Notes under the pieces: model-generated | The model's database searches: none | Told to the model about the DNA's origin: nothing | Seen by the model: the letters and a program-made list of their open reading frames with translations, nothing else | Translations under genes and position numbers: made by a program | In this document: positions 56,128-64,000 of the stretch, in pieces | How positions within the stretch are numbered: the stretch's first letter is position 1 | How the letters are laid out: each line of letters starts with the position of its first letter | Assembly (NCBI RefSeq): GCF_028737265.1 | Contig: NZ_JAQZAK010000008.1 | Span: 1 to 64,000, forward strand | Length of the DNA: 64,000 bases | Origin: Actinomycetospora callitridis | Lineage (GTDB): Bacteria > Actinomycetota > Actinomycetes > Mycobacteriales > Pseudonocardiaceae | Direction of reading: 5' to 3'

Positions 56128-57647
56128 CCGCCACCGCCCCGCAGCCGGTCGTCACGCCGGCCGCCGTCGCGGACGCCCCGGAGCCGGCGACGATCCGGGT
56201 GGCGTGGCGCCCGGTGCTCCTGCTCGCGGGCGCGCTCGCGCTGGTGCACGGGATCGCCTCGGCCTGGTACGGCGCGTTCGGCGACGAGCTCTACTTCATC
56301 GCCGCCGGCCGCCACCTGGCCTGGGGGTACGCCGACCAGCCGCCCCTGGTGCCCTGGCTCGCCGCGGCGCTGGACCACCTCGCGCCGGGCAACCTCGTCG
56401 TCCTGCGCCTGCCCGCGACGCTCGCGAGCGCCGGGCACGTGGTGCTCGCCGCGCTGCTCGCCCGGGAGATGGGCGGCCGGCGTCGGGCGCAGCTCCTGGC
56501 CGGCGCGGCGGTCGCGATCTCGCCGTTCTTCCTCGCCACCGGCCACCTGCTCGCGACCTCCACGCTCGACCCGGTCCTGTGGACCCTGCTGCTCTGGCTG
56601 GTCGTGCGCTGGGTGCGGACCGGCAACGACCTGCTCCTGCTCGCCGCCGGCCCGGTGCTCGCGCTGGCCCTGTTCGACAAGTTGCTCGTGCCCTTCCTCG
56701 TCGCGGGCCTGGCCGTCGGCGTGCTCGTGGCCGGGCCGCGCCGGCTGCTCGGGCGCCCGATGCTCTGGGTCGCGCTGGCGCTGGCCGCCGCGTCCACCGT
56801 GCCGACGCTGCTCTGGCAGGCCGCGCACGGCTGGCCGCAACTGCGGATGGGCGCGGTGGTGGCCGGCGAGGGCGGCCTGACCGGCAACCGCTGGTGCTTC
56901 CTGCCCTTCGCCGCCTGGGACGTCGGGCTCGTGCCTGGCGTGGTGCTCGCCGGCCTCGGGCTGTGGGCGCTGCTGCGCTCCGACGCGCTGCGGCCCTGGC
57001 GCGCGATCGGGATCGGCGCCGTGGTCACCACCGCCGCGATGATCGCCGTCGGGGGCCGCCCCTACTACGTCATGGGGCTGGCTGCGGTCCTCCTCGCCGC
57101 CGGGGCCGTCGCGCTGCAGGGCCGGACGCCCGCGCGCTGGTGGTCCTGGTCGGTCTCGGTGCCCGCCTTCATCGCCTCCGGGCTGGTCGTCGCCGTCCTC
57201 TCCCTCCCGATCGGGCCGGCGTCGTACCGCGTCGAACGGGGCGACTTCCTCACGGCGGGCCAGGTCGGCTGGCAGAGCCTCGCGACCGACACCGGCGCGG
57301 CGTACCGGTCCCTGCCGCCCGCGGAGCGCTCGCGCACCACCGTGCTCGCCTTCTCGTACTGGTTCGCGTCCGCGCTCGACCGGTACGGGCCCGCCGCCGG
57401 CCTGCCCGAGGTCTACAGCGGGCACCGCGGCTACGGGTTCTTCGGCCCGCCGCCGGACACGGCGACCGCCGCGATCCTCGTGGGCGAGGTGCGCGGTGCC
57501 GCGGGCTTCTGCCGCACGATCACACCGCTGCCCACGCACGTCGATCCCGCGGCGAACGGCGTGGTCAACGGCGTGGTGCCGCTCGCGCTCTGCACGCCCC
57601 GGGCGCCCTGGTCGGAGCTGTGGCCGTCGATCATGGACATGCAGTAG
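56124..57647 (+). CDS. Polytopic glycosyltransferase, GT39/ArnT-like
   Basis: A 507-aa membrane protein with about 10-11 helices. After the first helix comes YGAFGDELYFIAAGRHLAWG, the DE-containing first loop that binds metal/lipid-phosphate donor in GT-C enzymes, then YADQPPLVPWLAAALD. Other conserved pieces are LFDKLLVPFLVAGL and GRPYYVMGLAAVLLA. It probably transfers a sugar from a polyprenyl-phosphate donor at the outer face of the membrane. ATG 56124 overlaps the stop of a leaderless 12-codon ORF, and no independent ribosome site is obvious. Confidence 0.85.
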   Translation: MTATAPQPVVTPAAVADAPEPATIRVAWRPVLLLAGALALVHGIASAWYGAFGDELYFIAAGRHLAWGYADQPPLVPWLAAALDHLAPGNLVVLRLPATLASAGHVVLAALLAREMGGRRRAQLLAGAAVAISPFFLATGHLLATSTLDPVLWTLLLWLVVRWVRTGNDLLLLAAGPVLALALFDKLLVPFLVAGLAVGVLVAGPRRLLGRPMLWVALALAAASTVPTLLWQAAHGWPQLRMGAVVAGEGGLTGNRWCFLPFAAWDVGLVPGVVLAGLGLWALLRSDALRPWRAIGIGAVVTTAAMIAVGGRPYYVMGLAAVLLAAGAVALQGRTPARWWSWSVSVPAFIASGLVVAVLSLPIGPASYRVERGDFLTAGQVGWQSLATDTGAAYRSLPPAERSRTTVLAFSYWFASALDRYGPAAGLPEVYSGHRGYGFFGPPPDTATAAILVGEVRGAAGFCRTITPLPTHVDPAANGVVNGVVPLALCTPRAPWSELWPSIMDMQ

Positions 57648-57667
57648 GCACGTCGCATGATGGGCGG

Positions 57668-59131
57668 GTGAGGTCTCCCGCGGCGATCGTCGTGCTGGTC
57701 GTCGCCGTCCTGCTGGGCGCGTGCGGCGCCGCCCCGTCGCGCGGCGCCTCCGCCCCGGGTACGCCGCCGATGGGCACGAACGGCGCCCCGGTGCCGACCG
57801 TCGACTGGCGCGGCTGCGGCGGCGCGTTCCAGTGCGCGGACGTCACGGTGCCCCTGGACTACCGGCAGCCGGCCGGCGAGACGATCTCGCTGGCCGCCGT
57901 CCGCCTGCCCGCCACCGACCCGGCGGCGCGCGTCGGCACCCTCGTCGTGAACTACGGCGGGCCGGGGACGCCGGCGGTGTCGAGCCTGCGCCGGCTGTCG
58001 AAGCGGTTCGACGGGCTGCGGGGGCGCTTCGACATCCTGGCCGTCGATCCCCGGGGCACGGGGGCGTCGGCGCCCGTCGACTGCGGCCCGTTCGGCGGCG
58101 ACCGGGTGCCGGCGCCCGTGGGTCCCGCCCGGACGCCGGAGTTCTGGGCCTCGGCCGCGGAGCCGGGGCGGGCGTGCCTCGCGGCGACCGGCGAGCGCCT
58201 GCGCCACCTCTCGACCGCCAACGCGTCGCGGGACGTCGACCTCCTGCGCCAGGCGCTCGGCGAGGAGCAGCTGAGCCTCTACGGCTACTCCTACGGCACG
58301 TACTCCGCCGCGACCTACGCCAACCTCTTCCCGTCGCACACCCGCGCGATGGTGCTCGACGGCAGCCTCGACCTCGTCGCCAACGCCGCGGGTGCACCGG
58401 GCACCGAGCGCCGGCCGGTCGACGTGCGGGCCGGGGTCAGCGAGGCCTGGGAGGAGGCGTTCGGGGTCGCGCTCGACCGGTGCGCCGCGGCCCCGGGGTG
58501 CCCCCTGGGCCCCGATCCCCGCGCCCGCGCGACCGACGTCGTGGCCGCGGCGGCCGCGGGGACCACGTCCGCCGAGCTCGTCGCCCGCATCGACCGGGCG
58601 CTGCAGACCGAGGGCCGGCTGCCCGGGCTGATGCGCTCGCTCGCCGCGCTGGCGCCCGGCGCGCCCCCGTCGGGCGGGCGGATCCCCCTCGCCGCCGTGC
58701 CCTGGGCGCCCGAGCACTCGCCGTCCTACCTCGCGATCCAGTGCACCGACGCCGTCACCCCGTCCGCCGCCGACATGGACGCCGCGGTGGTCGCCGAGCA
58801 GGCGGCGCACCCGATCGTCGGGGCGTCGACCGCGCTCAACCACGCGATGTGCGTCGACTGGCCCGCCGTCGACCCCGACCGCTACCTGGGCCCGTGGAAC
58901 GCGCCCCTCGCCGCGCCGGCGCTGATGGTCAACTCGCGCCATGACCCGACCACACCGCTGATCGACGCCCGCGCCACCGCGTCCCAGCTCTCGGCGGCGC
59001 ACGTCCTCGTGGTCGACGCGATCGGCCACACCACGCTGGACGCGCCGAGCCGGTGCGCCGCCGACGCGTACACGGCCTACCTGCTGGACCCGCAGGTCAC
59101 GCCGCCCGAACAGTGCCCGGCGGGGCTCTGA
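57668..59131 (+). CDS. Lipoprotein alpha/beta-hydrolase, tripeptidyl aminopeptidase-like
   Basis: A 487-aa exported lipoprotein with signal AAIVVLVVAVLLGAC (lipobox LGAC). The peptidase S33-type hydrolase has oxyanion strand VVNYGGPGTP, nucleophile Ser in YGYSYGTYSA, catalytic Asp in NSRHDPTTP and His in AIGHTTLD; the C-terminal TAP-like domain ends CPAGL. Family members (SlpD/SlpE, Tap) cleave N-terminal tripeptides outside the cell. GTG 57668 starts 20 nt after the glycosyltransferase stop. Substrate not known. Confidence 0.9.
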   Translation: MRSPAAIVVLVVAVLLGACGAAPSRGASAPGTPPMGTNGAPVPTVDWRGCGGAFQCADVTVPLDYRQPAGETISLAAVRLPATDPAARVGTLVVNYGGPGTPAVSSLRRLSKRFDGLRGRFDILAVDPRGTGASAPVDCGPFGGDRVPAPVGPARTPEFWASAAEPGRACLAATGERLRHLSTANASRDVDLLRQALGEEQLSLYGYSYGTYSAATYANLFPSHTRAMVLDGSLDLVANAAGAPGTERRPVDVRAGVSEAWEEAFGVALDRCAAAPGCPLGPDPRARATDVVAAAAAGTTSAELVARIDRALQTEGRLPGLMRSLAALAPGAPPSGGRIPLAAVPWAPEHSPSYLAIQCTDAVTPSAADMDAAVVAEQAAHPIVGASTALNHAMCVDWPAVDPDRYLGPWNAPLAAPALMVNSRHDPTTPLIDARATASQLSAAHVLVVDAIGHTTLDAPSRCAADAYTAYLLDPQVTPPEQCPAGL

Positions 59132-59172
59132 ACCCTCGGTCGCAGCGCTGAGGAGCCGTGGACCGTCACGAG

Positions 59173-59493
59173 CTACTGGTCCGGCTCCCGCAGCACGACC
59201 TCCGGCAGGTAACCGTGCTGGTAGAGCCGCTTCTCGCGCACCATCGGCGAGAACAGCGTCGCCATGAACAGCGACGAGAACAGCACGAACAGCGGCAGCG
59301 CCACCTTCAGCCACACCGGGCCCGGCAGCAGCGCGAGCAGCGCCGCGGGGGTGGCCTGCACGGTCGTGCGGGCCAGGTGGCGCAGGAACCACGTGCGCGC
59401 GGTGAGGTCGTGCAGCACCCACGGCGCGAAGCGTGTGGGCAGGCGCGCCCCGAAGGCGTAGCCGATCCAGCGCAGGACGCCGGGGCGCTCCAT
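59173..59493 (-). CDS. DUF5313 membrane protein
   Basis: A 106-aa actinobacterial protein with the DUF5313 pattern: RPGVLRWIGYAFGARLPTRF, APWVLHDLTARTWFLRHLAR, then two hydrophobic segments (TPAALLALLPGPVWLKVALP, FVLFSSLFMATLF) and VREKRLYQHGYLP. Conserved in mycobacteria and relatives; function unknown. It lies 5 nt downstream of the FAD/Fe-S dehydrogenase gene on the same strand and is probably co-transcribed. Confidence 0.85.
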   Translation of the reverse strand: MERPGVLRWIGYAFGARLPTRFAPWVLHDLTARTWFLRHLARTTVQATPAALLALLPGPVWLKVALPLFVLFSSLFMATLFSPMVREKRLYQHGYLPEVVLREPDQ

Positions 59494-59498
59494 GGGGC

Positions 59499-62456
59499 CT
59501 ACGGCCTCGGGAGCGCTCGTCCAGGCACGGACGTCCGCTCACCGGACCGGAGGCCCAACGCGGTGGCTGCCAGGTGGGCGAGGTGCACCGGCTCGTGGCC
59601 CGTCTCGTCGAGCTGGCGGATCTGGGTGCGGCAGGAGAAGCCGTCGGCGAGCACGGCGGTGTCGGCGTCGGCCGCCCGGACCGCCGGCATCAGGCCCCGC
59701 TCCGCGCAGGCCGTGGAGACCTCGTAGTGCCCCTGCTCGAAGCCGAAGTTCCCCGCGAGCCCGCAGCACCCGGCGTCGAGCACCTCGGTCTCGACGCCCA
59801 GGGCGCCGAGCACCGCGCGGTCGTCGTCGTAGCCCATCGCGGCGTACTGGTGGCAGTGCACCTGCGCGATCGCCCGCCCGCCGGGGGCGACGACGCCGTC
59901 CCGGATCTCGTCGAGGTGCTTCGCGAGGACCTCGGCGAGCGTGCGCGTCGAGGCCGCCAGACGCCGGGCGTCCTCGTCGTCGGCGCCCAGGAGCTCGACG
60001 ACGTCCTGGCGCAGCGCCGCGGTGCACGACGGCTCGAGGCCGACGACCGCGACGCCGTCGTCGAGCCAGGGTTTGAGGACCTCGAGGCTGCGGCGCACCA
60101 CGGCGCGCGCGGTGTCGAGCTGGCCGGTGGTGTGCCAGGTCAGCCCGCAGCACACGCCCTGCGTGGGCAGCTCGACGTGGTAGCCGAGGTGCTCCAGGAC
60201 GGCGATCGCGTCGAGGGCGAGCTCCGGGTCGAACGCCGAGGTGAACGTGTCCGGCCACAGCAGCAGCCGTGGCTTCGAGCTGTCCGCGCGCGCCGGGTGC
60301 GGCCCGACCAGCCGGCGCAGCGGCCGGGGCGCGAGCGGCGGGATGTCGCGCTGGGGGGCGATGCCGCCGAGGCGCTTGGCGATCGCGGCGAGGGCTGGCC
60401 GGCGCGCGAGGGCGTTCGCCAGCCGCGGCAGCCCGGGGACGGCGTCGGCGAGGCGCAGCCAGCGCGGCAGGTAGCCCATCGACCAGTGGCTGCGCGGGCG
60501 CTGGCGCGCGCGGCCCTCGTAGTGCCGGGAGAGGAACTCCGCCTTGTAGGTGGCCATGTCGACGCCCACGGGGCAGTCGCGCTGGCAGGCCTTGCAGCTC
60601 AGGCACAGGTCGAGGGCGTCGCGGACCTCGGTGGAGCGCCAGCCGTCGGGCACCAGCTGCCCGGAGGCCATCTCGAAGAGCATCCGGGCGCGGCCGCGCG
60701 TCGAGTGCGCCTCCTCGCCGGTGACGCGGTAGCTCGGGCACATGTATCCGCCCGTGTCGGAGATGCACTTGGCGACGCCGATGCAGCGGCGCGTGGCGGT
60801 CGTGAAGCTGCCGCCGTCGTGGGCGAACGCGAGCTCGGTGCGCGGGCCGATGGTCGGGGTGCCGACGAAGACCTTGAGGTCGTCGTCGAGCCTGCGCGGC
60901 TCCACCACCCGGCCCGGGTTCATCCGGCCCTCGGGGTCCCAGACCGCCTTGAACGCGCCGAACGCCTCGATCATGGTCGGCGAGAAGGTGCGCTCCAGGA
61001 GCTCGGCGCGGGCCTGGCCGTCGCCGTGCTCGCCGGAGACCGAGCCGCCGTGCGCGGCGACGAGGTCGGCGGCGTCGAGCATGAAGGCGCGGAAGTTCGC
61101 GAGCCCGGCCCGGGTGAGCAGGTCGAAGTCGATGCGCACGTGCAGGCAGCCGTCGCCGAAGTGCCCGTAGTAGGCCCCGCGTCGGCCGTGGCGGCCGAGC
61201 AGCGCGTCGAACTCGCGCAGATAGGCGCCGAACACCGCCGGCGGGACGGCGGCGTCCTCCCACCCGGGCCAGGCCTCGCCGCCGCCGGGGGAGCGGGTGA
61301 CGATGCCCGACCCGTCCTCGCGGATCTTCCACAGCGCGCGCATCGCGCCGGGGTCCGCGACGACCTTCACGCTCGCGCCGTAGCGGGCCATCTCGCGCCC
61401 GATGGCCTCGGCCTTCGCCTCGGCCTCGGCGCGGTCGGCCCCGCCGGTCTCGACGTAGAGCCAGCCCTTGCCCTCGGGCAGCTGCTCGTGGGTGCGGTCG
61501 TCGGGACGGCTCGCGCGCAGCGCGCCGATGACGCCGACGTCCATGCCCTCGATCGTCAGCGGCGCGTGCTCGCGGATCGGCATGACGTGGTCCGCGGCGA
61601 TGTAGGCGTCGGGGAACCCGAGGACGCACAGGGCGCGGACCGGCGGCGACTCCACCAGCTCGACCGTCGCGCCCATGATCGTCGCGCAGGTGCCCTCGGT
61701 GCCGACGAGGGCGCGCGCGAGGTCGACGCCGTGCTCGTCGAGCAGCTGCTCGAGGTTGTAGCCGCTGACCCGTCGCGTCATCCCGGGCGCGTCGAGCTCG
61801 GTGCGGATCGTGGTGCCGAGGCGGTCACGGAGCGCGGTGAGCTCGCGGTAGATCGCGCCCTCGCGGCCGGGCCGGCGCGCGGCGGCGGCCAGGTCGGGGG
61901 TGCGGCCGACGGTCATGCGCGTCCCGTCGGCCAGCAGGACGTCGAGCTCGCGGACGTTGTCGACGGTCTTGCCCCACGCGACCGAGTGCGACCCGCACGC
62001 GTTGTTGGCGATCATCCCGCCGAGCGTGCAGCGGTTGTGCGTCGAGGGATCGGGCCCGAACGTCAGCCCGTACGGGCGGGCGGCGTCGCGCAGGTCGTCG
62101 AGCACGACCCCGGGCTGCACCCGCGCCGTGCGCGCCTCCGGGTCGATCTCGAGCACCCGGTCGAGGTGGCGCGAGAAGTCGACGACGAGGGCCTCGTTGA
62201 CCGCCTGCCCGCCGATGCTCGTGCTCGCCCCGCGGGGCAGCAGCGGCACCTCGTAGCGGCGGGCGATGTCGACGGTCGCCTCGACGTCGTCGAGGTCGAC
62301 CGGCTGCACCACGCCGATCGGGACGTGGCGGTAGTTCGACCCGTCGGCCGACCACATCGCCCGGCTCGAGGTGTCGAACCGCACCCGCCCGCGCACGACC
62401 GAGCGCAGCTCCTCGGCGAGCAGGGCATCGGAGGACGAGCGACGCATCGTGGTCAT
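59499..62456 (-). CDS. FAD-linked oxidase/Fe-S dehydrogenase, YdiJ/D-2-hydroxyacid type
   Basis: A 985-aa fusion. Residues about 40-250 are the PCMH FAD domain (VPLLPRGASTSIGGQAVNE, GMIANNACGSHSVAWGKTVD). Residues about 260-540 are the FAD-oxidase C-terminal domain (YYGHFGDGCLHVRIDFDLLT, GSVSGEHGDGQARAELL). Fe-S ligands follow in CIGVAKC...MCPSY and CLSCKACQRDCPVGVD (about 617-632). Two CCG motifs at about 765 (GVCCGLTWH) and 893 (GCCGLAGNFGFE) are typical of heterodisulfide reductase/GlpC-like domains. The architecture matches YdiJ, a D-2-hydroxyglutarate dehydrogenase, so a D-2-hydroxyacid passing electrons to quinone or another carrier is likely. Confidence 0.9.
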   Translation of the reverse strand: MTTMRRSSSDALLAEELRSVVRGRVRFDTSSRAMWSADGSNYRHVPIGVVQPVDLDDVEATVDIARRYEVPLLPRGASTSIGGQAVNEALVVDFSRHLDRVLEIDPEARTARVQPGVVLDDLRDAARPYGLTFGPDPSTHNRCTLGGMIANNACGSHSVAWGKTVDNVRELDVLLADGTRMTVGRTPDLAAAARRPGREGAIYRELTALRDRLGTTIRTELDAPGMTRRVSGYNLEQLLDEHGVDLARALVGTEGTCATIMGATVELVESPPVRALCVLGFPDAYIAADHVMPIREHAPLTIEGMDVGVIGALRASRPDDRTHEQLPEGKGWLYVETGGADRAEAEAKAEAIGREMARYGASVKVVADPGAMRALWKIREDGSGIVTRSPGGGEAWPGWEDAAVPPAVFGAYLREFDALLGRHGRRGAYYGHFGDGCLHVRIDFDLLTRAGLANFRAFMLDAADLVAAHGGSVSGEHGDGQARAELLERTFSPTMIEAFGAFKAVWDPEGRMNPGRVVEPRRLDDDLKVFVGTPTIGPRTELAFAHDGGSFTTATRRCIGVAKCISDTGGYMCPSYRVTGEEAHSTRGRARMLFEMASGQLVPDGWRSTEVRDALDLCLSCKACQRDCPVGVDMATYKAEFLSRHYEGRARQRPRSHWSMGYLPRWLRLADAVPGLPRLANALARRPALAAIAKRLGGIAPQRDIPPLAPRPLRRLVGPHPARADSSKPRLLLWPDTFTSAFDPELALDAIAVLEHLGYHVELPTQGVCCGLTWHTTGQLDTARAVVRRSLEVLKPWLDDGVAVVGLEPSCTAALRQDVVELLGADDEDARRLAASTRTLAEVLAKHLDEIRDGVVAPGGRAIAQVHCHQYAAMGYDDDRAVLGALGVETEVLDAGCCGLAGNFGFEQGHYEVSTACAERGLMPAVRAADADTAVLADGFSCRTQIRQLDETGHEPVHLAHLAATALGLRSGERTSVPGRALPRP

Positions 62457-62499
62457 CGGGGCCCAGTTTGCTCCGAGCTCCGTCCTTCCGCCTCCCCGG

Positions 62500-63213
62500 T
62501 CAGGCGGTCAGCCATGTGAGGTCGGCACCCATCGCGAGCTCCGCGGGCTCGTGGCCGCGGCGGAAGAGCCGGGCGGTGTAGCCGTCGAGGGTCAGGCTCG
62601 TGTCCGTCCCGTGCAGCCAGGCGCCCTCGCGCAGGCCGACGACGGCGACGGTGTTCTCCTCGTGGAACTCGTGGAGGCGTTCCTCGCGGGTCTCGCCGCG
62701 GTGCGTCGAGTGCGGGTCGGGGTCGAGGTAGTGCGGGTTGATCTGCACCGGGATGCGGCCCAGGGCGTCGAGCCCGCCGGGGTCGACGATCGGCATGTCG
62801 TTCGTCGTCATGATCGTCGGGCAGGCGAGGTTGGAGCCGGCGCTGGCGCCCGCGTAGCGCAGGTCGGTCCGGTCGCGCAGGGCGGCCAGGACGCCGTTGT
62901 CGCCGACGCGGCGCCGCAGCCGGAACGTGTTGCCGCCGCCGCCGAACACCGTCTCGCGGTCCGGGTCGGCGTCGCGGATGGTGGCCGCGGGATCGGGCTC
63001 GGCGTGCAGGCCGCGGACGTCGAGGGGCCCGAGCACCTCGCGCAGGGCGTCGCCGACGAAGCCGGTGTAGGCGTCGAGGTCGTGGCCGGCCCAGGGCAGG
63101 AACCACACGACGCGGTCGCCGAGGTGCCGGCGCAGGGGCTCGGCGGCGTGCGCGAACGGGACCTCGGCGCCGGGCGGGCGGGAGTTGGAGAACAGCAGGA
63201 CGTCGGCGGGCAC
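62500..63213 (-). CDS. Dipeptidase E-like (peptidase S51, class I glutaminase-like fold) protein
   Basis: A 237-aa protein resembling PepE. The nucleophile elbow is AGASAGSNLACP, preceded by VFGGGGNTFRLRRRV, and His is in IPVQINPHYLDPDPHSTHRG. PepE cleaves Asp-X dipeptides with a Ser-His-Glu triad. The GTG start lies 7 nt after CAGGAT on the minus strand. It follows the FAD oxidase gene region on the same strand, with a MITE-like inverted repeat upstream. Confidence 0.88.
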   Translation of the reverse strand: MPADVLLFSNSRPPGAEVPFAHAAEPLRRHLGDRVVWFLPWAGHDLDAYTGFVGDALREVLGPLDVRGLHAEPDPAATIRDADPDRETVFGGGGNTFRLRRRVGDNGVLAALRDRTDLRYAGASAGSNLACPTIMTTNDMPIVDPGGLDALGRIPVQINPHYLDPDPHSTHRGETREERLHEFHEENTVAVVGLREGAWLHGTDTSLTLDGYTARLFRRGHEPAELAMGADLTWLTA

Positions 63214-63258
63214 GGCCGCGATCCTGGCCGCTCTCCGCGCCGGGCTGACGCACGGGGT

Positions 63259-63396
63259 GGTGTCAGCGTGGGGGCCATGCTGACGTTGAACGTCAGTATC
63301 TCCACCAGCTCGAGACGGACCCCGACCCAGAGGACCCCACCAAGATCGTGGGGGCTTTCCTGACACCTGACGTCAGCATGGCCCCCAGGCTGACAC
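63259..63396. repeat. MITE-like inverted-repeat element
   Basis: Arms 63260-63286 and 63370-63396 are 27-nt inverted repeats with one internal mismatch, ending GTGTCAGC/GCTGACAC. The 83-bp spacer has no ORF. GGGGT occurs just outside both ends (63254-63258 and 63397-63401), like a 5-bp target duplication offset by one base. A second perfect palindrome, CTGACGTT-G-AACGTCAG (63280-63296), overlaps the left arm. No transposase is nearby. It could instead be a structured terminator or RNA. Confidence 0.6.
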
Positions 63397-63400
63397 GGGG

Positions 63401-64000
63401 TCAGGACACAGGCGTCCGGGGTGGGACGGCGGGGGTGCCCAGTGGCACGAGGCGCAGGGCGCCCGGGGCGTCGGGCGGCACGACGGGATTCCGCGGCGCC
63501 ACCGGCTCCACGCGGCGGTAGGGCGTGCCGAGCTCCGGGCGGGGGTCGCGCTCGCCCTTGTTCGGCCAGAACGCCATGGCGCGCTCGGCCTGGGCGGTGA
63601 TGGTCAGCGACGGGTTCACGCCCAGGTTCGCCGAGAGCGCCGAGCCGTCGACGACGTGCAGGCCGGGGTGCCCGTAGAGCCGCTGGTACCCGTCGACCAC
63701 CCCGGTCTCCGGGGACGGGCCGATCGGGCAGCCGCCGATGAAGTGCGCGGTCATGGGCATGTCGATCGCCTCGCCCCAGGTGCCGCCGGGGTCGCCGTCG
63801 ATGATCTCGGCGATCCGCCGGACGGTGTCGTTGGCGGCCGGGATCCACGTCGGGTTCGGGGTGCCGTGGCCCTGGCGCGAGACGAGCCGGCCGAAGCGCC
63901 GCCGGACCGTGATCGAGTTGTCGAGCGACTGCATGACCAGCGCGATCACGGTGCGCTCCGACCAGTGCCGCTTGTCCAGTGAGCGGGCGAACGTGCGCGG
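63401..64000 (-). CDS. GMC oxidoreductase (cholesterol-oxidase type), C-terminal part
   Basis: The C-terminal ~199 residues of a gene that continues beyond the right end. Diagnostic pieces are MTAHFIGGCPIGPSPETGVV, DGYQRLYGHPGLHVVDGSAL and SANLGVNPSLTITAQAERAM, the flavin-proximal C-terminal signature of cholesterol oxidase and related GMC enzymes. The catalytic Asn lies in LGVNPSLT, with the upstream partner probably the His in PMTAHFIGG. The tail after KGERDPRPELG is poorly conserved. The FAD-binding N-terminus is outside the window, so start and specificity cannot be judged. Confidence 0.88.
   Translation of the reverse strand, partial: PRTFARSLDKRHWSERTVIALVMQSLDNSITVRRRFGRLVSRQGHGTPNPTWIPAANDTVRRIAEIIDGDPGGTWGEAIDMPMTAHFIGGCPIGPSPETGVVDGYQRLYGHPGLHVVDGSALSANLGVNPSLTITAQAERAMAFWPNKGERDPRPELGTPYRRVEPVAPRNPVVPPDAPGALRLVPLGTPAVPPRTPVS

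Noticed and set aside
55994..57650. Upstream part of a 1045-aa plus-strand frame
   Set aside because: Only its 3' part (from GTG 57668) is the lipoprotein hydrolase. The 5' part is an out-of-frame shadow of the glycosyltransferase.
59433..62519. 1028-aa open frame on the plus strand
   Set aside because: Mirror of the FAD/Fe-S dehydrogenase on the minus strand. Repetitive Gly/Arg/Ala/Val composition and no motifs.

Overview
The window is very GC-rich DNA with dense, mostly divergently or convergently arranged genes. GTG/TTG starts are common, and the gene families are typical of Actinobacteria: XRE-DUF5753 with DUF397, GAF-ANTAR, the mycothiol-type TIGR03083 family, DUF6230/DUF6114, DUF5313, DUF1206 and an actinobacterial-type cytochrome bcc. 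A member of the Pseudonocardiaceae (Pseudonocardia/Actinomycetospora-like) is the best guess, but this is inference from gene content. No rRNA, tRNA, CRISPR array, prophage or insertion sequence with a transposase was seen. Many genes appear to be transcribed without a leader: a TANNNT box lies 6-8 nt before the start codon.

Region by region: 0.4-3.4 kb holds two small Cys-containing ORFs, an XRE-DUF5753 regulator, a SAM-methyltransferase of the SAV2177 type and a DUF397 protein. 3.6-8.8 kb holds a MetE-like protein, a MarR/TIGR03083 divergent pair, a small membrane protein and a two-component system. 8.9-14.7 kb holds a DUF6230/DUF6114/secreted-protein operon, HxlR and TetR regulators, a self-contained desaturase-reductase-ferredoxin fusion and an SDR with an altered catalytic motif. 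14.9-20.7 kb is a signalling island: four STAS-type proteins, GAF-ANTAR, a class III nucleotide cyclase and a holin-X-like membrane protein. Several of its promoters carry GGGTA-type -10 boxes like those of general-stress sigma factors.

20.7-27.5 kb is one tightly overlapping operon (ctaC-ctaD-membrane protein-CtaG-like-qcrB-qcrA-qcrC) that encodes a complete cytochrome bc-oxidase branch. Its subunit I keeps the haem and copper ligands but has lost every canonical D- and K-channel residue I could align. This is the strongest candidate for an unusual system in the window. 27.7-30.8 kb holds CBS, PRC-barrel, DUF1206 and an apparently frameshifted membrane protein, again with stress-type promoters.

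31-38.7 kb is a nitrile/amide catabolic locus: amidase, cobalt-type nitrile hydratase beta and alpha, and an accessory protein. It lies downstream of an ArsR repressor and an unusual fusion of an SRPBCC (START-like) domain to an AmiC-like amide-binding domain. 38.7-45.9 kb holds GAF-ANTAR, GNAT, a four-gene acyl-CoA operon (VOC, crotonase, CaiB/BaiF CoA-transferase, MaoC-like hydratase), an amphi-Trp protein with repeats, and a zinc alcohol dehydrogenase.

46-54 kb holds an AcoR-like regulator with a degenerate AAA+ domain, VOC and DCC proteins, an AraC regulator divergent from a Baeyer-Villiger-type monooxygenase, and a methionine aminopeptidase that ends in a large bidirectional hairpin. 54-56 kb is a restriction-modification locus (BglII/BstYI-type nuclease with an MT-A70-type methylase). 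56-64 kb holds a membrane glycosyltransferase behind a 12-codon leaderless ORF, a lipoprotein peptidase, DUF5313, a YdiJ-like FAD/Fe-S dehydrogenase, a PepE-like hydrolase, a MITE-like inverted repeat and the C-terminal part of a cholesterol-oxidase-type GMC oxidoreductase that runs off the window.
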